From contig NC_079880.1 of assembly GCF_029227915.1 (NCBI RefSeq), forward strand, positions 30,557,501-30,621,500: a DNA stretch of 64,000 bases, in the 5' to 3' direction. The notes under the pieces were generated by a model. That model saw nothing but the letters and a program-made list of their open reading frames with translations. It was not told the origin of the DNA and made no database searches. Shown here piece by piece: positions 11,639-23,599 of the stretch. A program made the position numbers and the translations under genes. Position 1 is the first letter of the stretch; each line of letters begins with the position of its first letter. The stretch is from Hydractinia symbiolongicarpus (Eukaryota > Cnidaria > Hydrozoa > Anthoathecata > Hydractiniidae).

Positions 11639-14600
11639 CTAGTTAAAACATTTTTCTGCGTGCTCACGAAACGATTCTGTATCCTGGAACTTCAGGTTAC
11701 ACTTGCCACACTGAAAACCGACAATGTTGTCGTTGCTTTCTCCTTTCTCAGCAAGGTTGTAGTCGGTAGTCACAGAAGGCGATGACTGGCCCTCAGTCGC
11801 TGTGTGCTGATCGTCACCAGCAGTAGACCATGCGTCGCCACCTAAGGAAAATATCGCATCGCTGTTTAGACTACATCTACATCTGGCCAACCTAATACCC
11901 AAATGAGAACTTTATCAGCGATCATTTTAACTTGACTAAGAAACACGTTTGCTTGTGGCAAAAGTTTATGTTCCTTAAAATGACCTCTTGCATAAGCGAC
12001 CTAAAGTACAAAATGCTACACTTCACACAAAACATCTAATTAAATTTGCAAAGTTTAAATTCATTTACCTGGTAAAACTTTCATCGAATCATTAGAGTGC
12101 GGGCTGAATCCCGGTGGAGAGTCAGAAAACTGCCAACTTGTGGGACTCGCTTGTCCAGTTTGACGAGCAGCATTGTTACTGTTGCTGAAGGTAGTAGGAG
12201 AGGCAGGTGCTTGTTGTGACCAAATGGTGTTATTGTAGTTGAGACCAGGCTACAAGGAAAAACAACACTGCGGTGATTTTGATTACATTAAAACCTCCCT
12301 AAAACAGACACCTTGCAGACCTAAAAAAGAACCAATCATAGGGGTAGGCGTTCACTATGTAGGCGTTTTTCTAAAAAAGTTGTTAGCCCGTGGAAAATCA
12401 ACGGGTTCGCCCGTCCTTTTAATACCGCATCGCGTGTTTCTCGCTATTGCGCAGCTAAGCTACTTATGCGTGACAGACAGACGGACGGACAGACGTATAC
12501 GGGTATTATAATATAGATGACTTCTATTTTTTCAACGCCTGCTCTGGGAATGTTCGGGCTTATTGAAATCAGCGGAAAAGTGCGTCAATCAGAAGCTGAA
12601 GAAATTATGCTGTAAATATGCTTTTATATTTCTTTCATTTAAAAGGTAAAACAGAGTATAAAAACACTTTCTAAACTTTTACTTGTGTTAGAGAATATTC
12701 AGAACTTCGCTTTCTTAATCTAAAAGTTCATTGTTTTGATTGAGTGAAAAATCTAGCAACCTGTTTATCATATATTGGGCGTGGCTGTTATTAAAAGTTA
12801 TGTAACTTGGAACTCTAAAATGACTACAACTATGGAGGGTTGTCCGCTATAAAAAGTCTGCAATATGAATTTTATCAGATTATAACCGCGTCATTCCATC
12901 CGTTCTTGAATAAAGTGTCCGTTGTTGAGAAGTGTCCACTATAAAGAACGTTCGCTATAAGACTATATATAATACAGCGTATTTTCATTTCAATATAAAT
13001 AAGCGAATGGTGTTCAGTACACTATGCTGTCTTTAATAAAACATTAAATAGGGAATGGTCTGAGTTTAAGCTACAGTTAATATGCACACGAGTGTCGCTA
13101 AAACCAATACACGCAAACATCGATGTTTCGTAAAAACATTTTCGAACTTATCCTATCTGACAAATTACTTTCTCTTTTCACTGTTTCGTAGTGAAATATA
13201 AAACACACCCTACTTAAAATAAACTTGCCAGAAAGTTAATATGAACGGGTACACCTCATAACGTGCTGAACTACACCTCAAGTTAGTTGCACGTGAATAA
13301 ATACGCGCGAAAGTAACTTTGAAAACATTTTCAATACCTGGCCGAGTTGAGGTTGTTGTGGTACATTGTTTGGGCTGGGTGGAAGCATCCATGGATCTCC
13401 ATTTGGTCCTAATAAAGGAGACCGTGGTGCGCGGTTGTTATTCAAGTTCCCGCTCAACGTGTTTCTTTGTGATAGAGCTGGAGGTTGCGACAGCTGCTGT
13501 GGTATACCATTACGTTGGGGCCATGGATCAAATTGACCACCGTTGTTAAATCTGAAATTGAAGATTGCTGAATAAATCAACCAAAAACAGAAAAAGATTA
13601 TAAGCAACAGTTTTTATAAGCAACTTAAGCAATTTAATCTCAGTTTTGATGGTAAAATTTCGCAGTTGTTTAGTTGTAGTATTAAGAGTAATATTTATGA
13701 AGATTCTAAATTTTTAATTCACACCTGTAATTTATCATTTAGTAGAAAAAAAAAATGAATTCTTAAAAGAAATTTTTAAAAGTAACTCATTTGTAGGTTG
13801 CTTATTGTATTATCCGAAGTTTTTGCACTTTTCATCATTTTATGGATTTTTTTTCCATAAAGGAAAAATAAACAAAATTGCAGACCAACTTCAAAATTTC
13901 ATTGATTTTCTAGTTTTTACAGGTACGAGCCATGCTACAACATCTATACAATATCTTCATACAAAAGTTACCTACCCAAGAGGACTGCGCACAGCCGCTC
14001 CTCTGCTATTTGGAAAATTAGCAGGAAAACCATTCAAACTTCGATTTTGGTTTAGGTTGAGATCACCAAGAGGTGGAGCTTGTCTTGTCATACCAACCTG
14101 ATTTAAAGAAGCTCCGTTCATGACAGGATTCTTCATCGGATTAGTCATGTTTGAGCTCCCTCTTAATTTCGGGTTGTAGTATGCAGGGCTCGATAATTGT
14201 CTTGCAAACTTGCCACTTGCCTAAAAGAAGCATTACTAGTAAATGCCAAAAGTTGGTATACAGATTTCACACTTGATCAAATATTCAATTAGTTTAAAAT
14301 TTTTGCATACTACAACTTAATAAATTACTATCCTAAAAGCATTCCTGAATATCCAGCCTACTAAAGATCAAAGTCATTTAACTATTTTTACGACATCTCA
14401 TTTGCTTTTTTAATGCACGAAAATATAATATATCTATGAAACTACACACCTGTTGTTGCATGATAAATTCTTGATGACTTTGGTATCTTCGGTCTCCTGT
14501 GTTTAATCTCATGATATGCTCCTGATATTTATACACCTAGAAATTAAACTCAGAAATTAAAACCTGATTATCTAACTCTTCAAACTAAAACATTTATTAA

Positions 14601-17600
14601 ATTCAATATAAGTGCACCTGCTCCTGAAGCGATTGATTTCGACTTTGAAGAATTTCCAAATCCCTGCGGAGTTTTTCGCGTTGTGCTTGAGCTCGTTCCC
14701 TGTCTTTGCGTTCACTAAGAACATCATCTTTAAACATCTCAGTCTAGAAAAAGAAACTCGTGTTTCAGATTTATTTTTGTATAAGTACGCAAACAACAAT
14801 GTAATTGTGAAAAAAAAGATATATAGACTATAACAACTTGAAGGAAGACAGTTTGCAAAGAAAAGCGAAATATTCAGAGTTTTATGCTAAAAATCATTTT
14901 TTTATTAGGATTGCCATATGCCAGCCACCCAAAATAAATAAATAAAAATTTGTGTCCAGCTAAAATGTATATATAACTTAACAGCAATCTATAACAATAA
15001 ATAACAACAACAAAAGGGAAGATTCATCAGAAAGAAAAAATAGAATAAAAGAACTTGCTTGTTGTTGAAGCATGATAAGTTGTTCATGATTGGGTAAACC
15101 ATGTTCTTGTATCATTTTTTTCAACTTTCGAAACTGATCACACTCTTGCTCTAGTTCATTCTGAATGCGACACAACTCTTCATTTTTTGTCTAGTAGCAA
15201 ATATGATGTTGTATTTACAGTCACACAAATGTCTTAATCAGGTATATAAGTTGTTTAATACCATATAAAAATTTGGGTACAAAGCATAGTTAAGATTTTG
15301 ATAGGCAATTTTTTGGTTTAATTAGGAGATTTGTTGTCTGACAAGAAATGTAACAAAAGTTGGAAAATAGTTAATATAATGTATTTTTTGATTGGTTCAA
15401 CTCATTAAATTATTCAGGTGGCATCTGATGCTAATGTTAAAACGTTGAAATGACCAATAATATTTTTTGTTACGAATAGTTCACCTGGTTTCTGTATGGT
15501 CTTTCAAACGCATGAAAAAAATTTGTTCAAAGCTGGACTACACAGAAACCAGCCATATGATAGTATTATTTAATGGTATACTTTTTATTACCAATTCTGA
15601 GCAATGAAATTGTAAGCTTATTGAGAAAAGGGAAGTAATTTTTTTGTAAAATCAAAGCATACCTGGTATGACTTGCACGTTTCTGATAATTTCTCAACTT
15701 TATGTTTCAACTTATTCTGCTCAACCAACAAAAGGTATCTATCTTGTCGCTCTCTTTCCATCGCTTCCCTAGCTGCAGTTATGTACTTTTCAATTTCAGC
15801 TCTCTTATTTTGCCTATTTGTTTCTTGCTCGTTCAGCAACTTTTTCAAATGGTCCAGCTCTTTCTCATTGTTTGAAACATCGAACTGAAGCATCTTGATT
15901 TTATGCTCACTCTCGTTTTTGTAATCTTCAAGCTCTTTAACCTTCTAGATACACAACAATATAGCATAAGATCACAACATGAGGAACAGTACAAAGACCA
16001 TAAAGAATAATGTAAAGTTTATAAATTTAAGTAATCTCTTATAATAATTGGCTAAGTCTGTAACGCCAAAATATTTATTTTTCCATGATGTAGCCGAAAA
16101 GTTATGTCTGATATAAATTTTAGTTATCTCTTATAATAATTGGCTAAGTCTGTAACGCCAAAATATTTATTTTTCCATGACGTAGCTGAAAAGTTATGTC
16201 TGATATGCTACCTTTATTGGCCACACAACGTAAATGCATGACACAATGTAAATGCATTAATGGGTTGTTGATGTCAGTTATTTTTACCTCGCAGATTACT
16301 AGGAACCAAAGTAGTACCAATTTCCTAAACCGAGTCAACCCATCTTTTTTGCTAGAGACAGGTAAACCTCATCAAAAATCTTTAAACCACAGTATCCCTT
16401 TAACTGTTTGTAAAAACCCATACATGAAGCAACGGTTAAACAAATTGTTAACAAAAAAATTTTTGCGTATTGACGGGTCATTGCTAACATCATTAACATT
16501 CAAATCATTGACCTTTTCCATTGTTCTTTTAGCAAAGTGGATTTTTTTCACAGGCTTATAGTGTTTTTAAAAGAATATGCTTCATAAAAATATTAGGCTA
16601 GGATTTTAGGTTAAAAACAATAATTCAATTGTTTAGAACGTTAAAGAAAACAATGATCAGTTTTGCTATGATGACATCAATAGGAAAAGAAAATCTATAT
16701 TACCATTTAAGAAAGACAATTCCAGTTGTTAGAGAAGAGTTTGAAATGAATTTATGTTCAAAGATAAAAGCACTTTACAACTTAGAGCATTATTTAATTC
16801 CAAACTAATATGACCATTTTAACTCACATCTTCTTTTACATCTGCCAGGTTTGTTATCTGCTCTTTAAGTTCTTCAATTTCAGTTTCTTCATCCTTTTGT
16901 TTCATCTCTTTCATTTTCGCATCCAAGTTGGTCTTATAGTCCAATTTTTCAGTAAGAAATTTAACCTCTCTTGTTTGCTTCACTAATTCGAATTCATTCT
17001 CTTCCTTTGTCTTATGCATCTCATTTTTCAAGTCAGCAATAGTATCCTCCAAACTTTTCACTTTTGAGTCTTGGTCTTGCAGTTCACCTTCCAATCTGAT
17101 TACTTTGAGGGCAAGTTGCACAGGCTCAGGAAGTCCAACAATATCTGTCAAAAATAATATAAGTAAAACAAACACCAAAAACAAAAAAACAAAAAAATAA
17201 TGAGCTATATGAGTTTGAAAAAGGCTTACCGTCTGACTGAGCCACTAATTTTGTAAAGATAGATTTCATTTCAAGCAACTCCTCCTTTATTGTTTGACTT
17301 TCATTCACCTTAAAAAAAATGTCAACATGGAATTCAAGTCAGCTATCCTCCAAAAGGTTTTAATGTAAAGCATAGAATGTTACCTGCTGCTATAAATGAT
17401 TTGCAAAATAATAAATAATTAGTCGTCAGCCCCCGGAAAAATCCACTGGTCATAAGATCACAATTGCTACTTTGTGGATAAATATTTTGGTGTCTCGGTA
17501 ACACAACATTTTTTCGTGCAAGACAAAATACAGGTATTATTAATATACGGATTTAACGCATATTAAAATGAAAAATGTTTTAGGGATGAAATAATTACAG

Positions 17601-20600
17601 ATCTCCTTGACTAGAAGGATTTCCATTAATATGTATCTAACAAATAAAACAAAGTAACAATGAATAATTGAAATTCAATAGGTTTTATAGCAATTATTTT
17701 AAAGCCATATTTCTTTCTCAATCATTCTGTAATCTCATTAAGAGTTTTATTTCACAAATTTTGTTATTTTCCAGGTCCCATTTGCAAATATTAGCTTAGC
17801 AGTCTTTTGCACACCCTTTTTTCTCAAAAGTTTAACAACAATCACAAATTTCTTTTGCCACTACTTCTAATTAATTGGTATCTTATACATGGACACAGTT
17901 ACTATGAAGTGATACACAATGTAATTATACCTAGCATTGAAGCCAAGTAAGACAAGCTATTGTGGAATAACTCATTTGATTCTCACAAAATCGGAACATG
18001 CAGATTGTACAATCTGCCACTTGTACCTGACATTCATGACATCCAATTGTTTTTCACAGAAAAAGATAAGTGTTTGAACTTCTGACTAGCTTAAGCATGT
18101 TATTTCTAACAATGCTGACTTAAATACACATAAGTTACTTTCCTGCATTCACTGACTTAAGAGCACAAAATTTTGTAAAGTAGATCGAACTTTAAGATGC
18201 ATACAACCACAACCACACACTAACATTTTGAATTTTTTGTTTTTAACTTCTTTCATAATTTTTTTGCTGAATGATTTTCAATTTATGTCATTGATTGTTC
18301 TAAAATTAAATTGCTTTACTCTCACACAGTTGAATAAAGGGATCACAATGAGTCTTCTGAATTAAGATGACACAAAAGTACTGTTGCTATAAAAATCTTT
18401 ATCCATAAAAGGCAATATTTTAATTAAAATAATTTTTTTAAAACTTGTGGTAAAACAAAAATAGCCAATAGAACCTAAAATGTATCACTGTATTGTCCTA
18501 ACAAACTGCCTCAAAACTAAACTTTTAAAATGAGATCTAACGAAGCATTTTTATCGCCGTTTTTCGCTCTTAAACTTTTAAAACACGATCTAACGAATCT
18601 TTTCTATCGCCGACTTAAATCTTTGTTAAATTTTATTTGTTTTCGTTGATCTCTTGACGACTATAGCAATTAAATACAACAATGGGACACACGCAGTTCA
18701 CATGAGCTAATTAAATTTCGCAAACAAGACATGAACTCTATTGTTTTCAACATGCAAAAATAGCTCATGTGTTTAACAATATGTTAACAATAAGAACGAA
18801 AGTTCTGACGCTACCAAAAGCTCATGCGAAAATGATACTATCGCATACATGTAAACTTACATTCGAGCGGTACTGTATTAGATATTATATATGCTAAATT
18901 GTGTTGTATTGGGAGGTAAGCTATATTAAAAGTGTTGACACTAATTTGAAACAAGTTTTATGAAGCTTTGATATCCAATATTTTGCAACCATCTGTAATA
19001 ATGCTGGCCTATCAGTAAGAAAATAACACCTTAGCAATAAATCGTTCCCCCAAGGTTACAATAATTTAAACTTGGCGAGCAATCTGAATAAATTGAATAA
19101 GTTTATAAACACAAAGTTTATCACAAAGTCTTTTTATCTATTTTATTTTATCTTTTTTTATATATATTGGTTCTTTTTTACTGTATAAATAATAAGAAAG
19201 AAAACATTGCTTTCCATGTGAGATGATGTGATAGCGCTCAGCCAGTAAAACGTTTTTTGGAATTGGGGGAGCAATTAATGGCTCAGCTAGTTTCTCATTT
19301 TTCAGAATTGGGAGAGCCTTTGCGTTAGAAAGAGCAATTGTTCTCCCCTATTGATAGGCCTGTCATACCAAAAACAGATTTATTTTACTTTGGAATTTAC
19401 ATAGTTTACTGTTTTGCAAAAATTACGAAATGCGATAGGAAGGTTAGAGCCATGTCAGGATAACTGATAATACTTTTTCTCAAATCCTGAACCATACTGG
19501 AATTAGTCCTCCAAAAATAAGACCTGTCGATTGCTAAATTAATGCATGGTGAGAATTCATGCCAGACATGCAGCTTTAACATGGAATGTGAATACTCCCA
19601 ACAAAGCCTAAGAAATATGAAGTTATTTCAGCCCTCCTTTCGCTCAGAAAATACATCAAATTTTGATGATAGAATTTTGATACTGTTGCAACAAAATGAA
19701 TTTTTTTAAACTGTTCAAAGGTAACATTCTTATAATTTAACATTAAACTTAAAATTATTATGCTCTTATTTATTTGCACATGATAAAAGTATGGAAACAA
19801 AAATAAAAAATTGCAAATTTTACATAATTAAATTTAATCACAAACAAATTATGCATATATATCACAATGTAACTATACACTGGAATTTTAAAAACAATGC
19901 TCATTTAGAATTAAGCTATTAGGATACCTAACACAATTAGTCTAATTAAGCATTATAAAAAAATGAGATAGTATAATTGTTTCTTAATTTAGTAACAGAT
20001 TAACAGGACAAAAAAATGGAACAAATCACAGCTGTTATGCAGACATATAATTTAACTATTGCAAAGAGACTTTTAATAAATTTTTACAGTTATTCCTCTT
20101 GCAGTAATAGTAAAACAACAAATCCATTCCTTAATAATTGAGAGATTTTTCTCTTTTTTTGGTTCAGACACTTCCTCCTTTAGGATAAATTTGTAATTAT
20201 TTTTTCCAAAAGTGTTTGATAAATAATATTCTTGAAAGAAGCAAAATAGATTACAACCTTTTTATTGGTTTATTGGTCAGGAAAAAATTACCGAACATGG
20301 AGTTCTGCAATCATGGAATATACACACCAAGATTGACTTAAGAAATCAGTAAATGAGGCCTTTGGTCAGTGCTTTACATTGGCCAACCATAGGTTTGATT
20401 TGGTTCCGTATAATACCCATTCATTTGCACATACCCTGTAATAACAGGATGCCATAATTGGGAATTGTATTCTAATTTTAGGTTTATCGCAACAATCCAT
20501 CTTCAATGATGAAAAGTTAATTCAGACTTTCTGAATTTTCAAAAGTGGGCATCCTAAAGTTATATATACTAGATTTAATTAAAAAGTAGATCTTTGTACT

Positions 20601-21667
20601 GATTATCCTTTCTAATCACAAATGTCAATATTTTATAAATTAGGACATTTAGGACAAGTGTATCCACCACATAATGTTTTGATTATCCCATATATATTGC
20701 ATCTCTGAATCCGCAATTATAACAACCTTTATATTACAGGTTGCACATGTCTGCCCTTGTGGAACAACTTTATTCGTACCATATAAGATAATTTCCATAC
20801 CACATTTTTACCTGAAAATTTATTTCCTAGAAGAAATTATTTAAGAAAACTGTTCCAGTAAATTTTTATAATTCAAATATTGAACATTGAAAAGTAACTA
20901 AACCCTAAATGTTTTACTTCAAACCTGATGGATTTTTTTATCACATACTACTAATGGACTATTTTTTAAACAAATGACGTCTGTTCAACAAATTACAGAA
21001 AATATTTATTGTTTTTCTGTTACACCAATTTGTTATTTTAAACAGCCAATTTTAAAGTGGAAATTTTTATGTTAGTGCATTTTATTTTTGAAACTTTGTG
21101 TAGTCACCCTTTACAAAAAAGTTAAAAAAAGGATATATATCCTACCCTCCTGTCATCAAACAAAATGCCATTATGCTGCTGAGAAAGCAGCTCTGGGGTT
21201 TTTCTTTCATCAGGCATGGAAACTGGAGACTGCAGTAATGGCTGGCTTCTCATTCGCACTTTTTCTTGTATAGATGCATTACTTGAAAACATAGTTGGGT
21301 TTATCTGTGTTGGATTTGATAAAACACTGTTATATTTACTGGAAATGATTGCTTCATTAATTGTTGGGGAAAATCCATTCGAGCCCATCATCAGTTTTAA
21401 GGATTGACTACTGACAGGGCTTGGCATGCTGTTCGGTACATTTTGATTTTGATCAAACAATGGTGAGGATGAAGAGCTTCGATTTTGATAGTTACTCAGC
21501 ATGATTTTATTATCGTCTTCCCACATTCTGTTCCGAATTTCTGTACCCATACTTAATCTACTAAAGTCAATAGTATCTCTTGTATATCCCTGTGTATCAC
21601 TGAAAGGCATGTCCCATTCAACTACCTCCAATGCTTCCCCTCCTCTGTTATATGTAGCTGCTGCCAT
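11639..21667 (-). CDS. UBAN-domain coiled-coil protein with C-terminal zinc finger (NEMO/optineurin/ABIN group)
   Basis: Eleven exons on the minus strand: 21667-21146, 17308-17230, 17144-16828, 15944-15663, 15190-15059, 14743-14618, 14536-14450, 14220-13976, 13551-13338, 12249-12069 and 11841-11639. Phases join throughout to give 795 residues. The start ATG (21665-21667) follows an in-frame TAG. Residues 1-174 are Ser/Asn-rich and low in structure; about 175-510 is Glu/Lys-rich coiled coil. Residues 445-486 (exon 6) contain KDDVLSERKDRERAQAQREK, which fits the UBAN signature (DF/V-x3-ER-x2-RE-x4-EKL) for linear or K63 ubiquitin chains. About 515-730 is Pro/Gln/Asn-rich, and 773-795 is a CX2C..HX3C finger (CGKCNLKFQDTESFREHAEK). 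The family regulates NF-kB or autophagy signalling in the cytosol. The architecture fits ABIN-2/TNIP, NEMO or optineurin; I cannot choose between them. One intron uses a GC donor. Confidence 0.85.
12375..12515 (+). repeat. Short dispersed repeat with tRNA-like B-box and GACAGACG tail
   Basis: The segment starts GTTGTTAGCCCGTGGAAAAT, contains GGGTTCGCCCGTCC (close to a pol III B box) and ends in a GACAGACAGACGGACGGACA run followed by TATACGGGTATTATAATATA. It is intronic in the UBAN gene. A SINE or other non-autonomous element is likely, but only one copy is in the window. Confidence 0.4.
12770..12965. repeat. Decayed DNA-transposon end-like repeat
   Basis: The segment contains repeated GTCCGCTATAAAA / GTCCACTATAAAG / GTTCGCTATAAGA words, a pattern common in terminal repeats of pogo/Tigger-type elements. 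It is intronic, with no ORF. Assignment is by resemblance only. Confidence 0.35.
15470..15590 (-). repeat. Hairpin-forming dispersed repeat, copy 2 (inverted)
   Basis: This is a reverse-oriented copy of the element at 11270-11385. The stem arms CTGGTTTCTGTATGGTCT and its near-complement are kept, as are the flanking blocks. It sits in the intron between the exons at 15663 and 15190 of the UBAN gene. Confidence 0.75.
16034..16207. repeat. 92-bp direct tandem duplication
   Basis: A segment from ATCTCTTATAATAATTGGCT to GTTATGTCTGATAT occurs twice with a 92-base period. Only a few substitutions separate the copies, so the duplication is fairly recent. It is intronic in the UBAN gene. Confidence 0.85.
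17309..21145. other. Large intron of the UBAN gene, no embedded gene seen
   Basis: This 3.8-kb intron separates the N-terminal exon from the coiled-coil exons. It is very AT-rich. I find no transposon ORF and no exon that would join in phase. An alternative 5' exon cannot be excluded. Confidence 0.5.
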
Positions 21668-22728
21668 CAAAAATGCGATTCTCTGCTACAAACAAAAAAG
21701 CTCTTACCAACATTGGACAAACATCTGTCTAAAACTTCAATTATAGTTTACGTATTACGATTTATTCAGTATAGAAATATGCTTAGTAGAACGTATCTCA
21801 TATAAAATATGTCGAGGAAATTTTGTTTGTTTAATTAGTTTGATTCGTTGATTTTGGTGAGCTCTTTTCTTTACAGGCCTTCCCATGCCATGATTGTTTT
21901 TCTTGTCAAGTAAAGCGAACCTGTCAGAAACTACTCAAAGTCGACGTTTCTAGACTTGTTATAAAAGAATAAAGAAATACTTCTCAAAATAAAAGAACGT
22001 GTAAATAAAAGTTTCAAAAAACAATGCTGGCTATTCGTGTGTAAACAAGGGCGACCTACCTAAATTTTACCGACCAATTCTGGAGTTTTGTTTTCATTAG
22101 GCTTGATTATTCAAAAGCTAATACAATGTTAGGTATGGATGTCAAATTGGTATCGAGGCTACGCTCAACAAACCTTGTTTTTCTTAAAAGTCACGTGTCA
22201 CAAGAATTTGCACTCCTCCTCAAGGTTTAAAACGTGACTCTCTATGACACATATGGGGAGGATGTTTGTAATATATGCGTGCAGGCGCGCCAGTATGCAT
22301 TCGTTTTCAGGCGTATAAACAGCAAATACTTTTCAGCATAATTAAAATTTCGGATGTACATCAGAAATCCTATTAAAACGAGCGGTCTTTTCCTTCTTTT
22401 TCTTTGTCTCCGCCCGACTTTTTAACCGATTGCCGTGACGTCACGACTTTTAAAGTCCGACCTGACCCCGCGACCCAGCGCTACTCCAGCGTGTGAGTAT
22501 CTTGATATTCGTTAAATTGGGAAAAGAATGAAAACTGCGTTACAAATTTGATAACAAGTATTGTTAGAGACTGTTATTAGAAATTATTTTCGGTGTAGAA
22601 CAGGCCTTACAGTAATAACCTCGGTATCACGTTGTCACGTGATTTTAAGTAAAAGAGCGGATTTTCAGAAAGTTCAACCACACTTCGATTAGCTTTCAAG
22701 TATTCAAGGTCACGCAATTGCATTAAAA
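21668..22728. other. Intergenic / promoter region between UBAN gene and retroelement
   Basis: There is no coding sequence. It has more GC-rich stretches than its surroundings, including a CACGTG E-box near 22193 and a perfect CRE palindrome at 22436. It probably includes the UBAN gene promoter and the untranslated left end of the DIRS-type element; I could not find the exact terminal repeat. Confidence 0.4.
22436..22443. promoter_or_regulatory. CRE palindrome TGACGTCA
   Basis: A perfect 8-base CREB/ATF site in its GTGACGTCAC context, about 770 bases upstream of the UBAN gene start. A single perfect site is only suggestive, and it could instead belong to the retroelement leader. Confidence 0.3.
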
Positions 22729-23495
22729 ATGGACGAAACTTCTAATAATAACATGGAAGAACCTGTTATCAAAAGCCAATCTGCCACACAAACGCTAAAC
22801 GGAATAGAACAATTTGACCTAATCAGAAGCTACCTGGATAAAAAGTTTACGAACAGCAAGAATTCGAAACAAACCTGCAACAACAGAGTACACCGAAAAA
22901 CATGAAGGTTTCAGCTAAACCAAAATCGTCGAGACAATATAAGTTCAAAGGTAACCAAATCCAATTCGAATTTAACCAAAAATTAGTGGAAGATTTGGAA
23001 GATTTTATCGACCTTATCAAAGAAGGTTTTGTATCAAGATCAACAAAACGTTTAGCAGGAATAAAACTCGAAATCACGAAGCGAAACAAGCTAATAACAT
23101 TGGCGGATAGATCACCAGCAGGATGGTCACTGTAGAAGAGTACTTATCTGATGAATTAGTAAGCAATTCAGATGACGAAAAACGGATAAAATCGGCTGAG
23201 TTAAAAGCACTGGCAAAAAAAAAGCAAAGGTAAAGCCAAAGTCCTTCTACCCTTCACGTTTCAGCCCTATGCACACGTCCTCGTCGCCACTTATGCCAAA
23301 CCATTTCCAATCACAAAGATTCGCATTTTCAAGAGAACCATCTCAAACATCTTGGAGTATCGGCAACCATAACACACCATATTCTTCTCAATCAGCGTAC
23401 AGATTCCAAAGTGCAAGATCAATGTGCTTCGGTTGTGGCAAGACGGGACACTGGAGGAAGGACTGCCCAAACGTTATCGGCCACAAGCAAGTCTA
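22729..23495 (+). pseudogene. Gag-like protein of the DIRS-type element, frameshifted
   Basis: It starts at an ATG at 22729 and shifts frame near 22890 and again near 23120. The parts read as an acidic N-terminus, a Lys-rich middle (QIQFEFNQKLVEDLEDFID), and a Ser/Gln-rich tail ending in one zinc knuckle at 23424-23465 (CFGCGKTGHWRKDC). That is the CX2CX4HX4C nucleic-acid-binding motif of Gag proteins. It would package the element RNA; this copy cannot make a full protein. Confidence 0.75.
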
Positions 23496-23599
23496 AAGAA
23501 AAGACAATAGATAAGTGTTTAAATTTTGATAACATTGTAAGAGATGAGGAAACGTACGAATTTTGTCTAAGTAAAAGTACGGCCGGAACTAGAGGGTAG

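Noticed and set aside
16196-16561. 121-codon plus-strand ORF in a UBAN-gene intron
   Set aside because: No motif or splice context, and it begins at the edge of a tandem duplication. Composition looks random.
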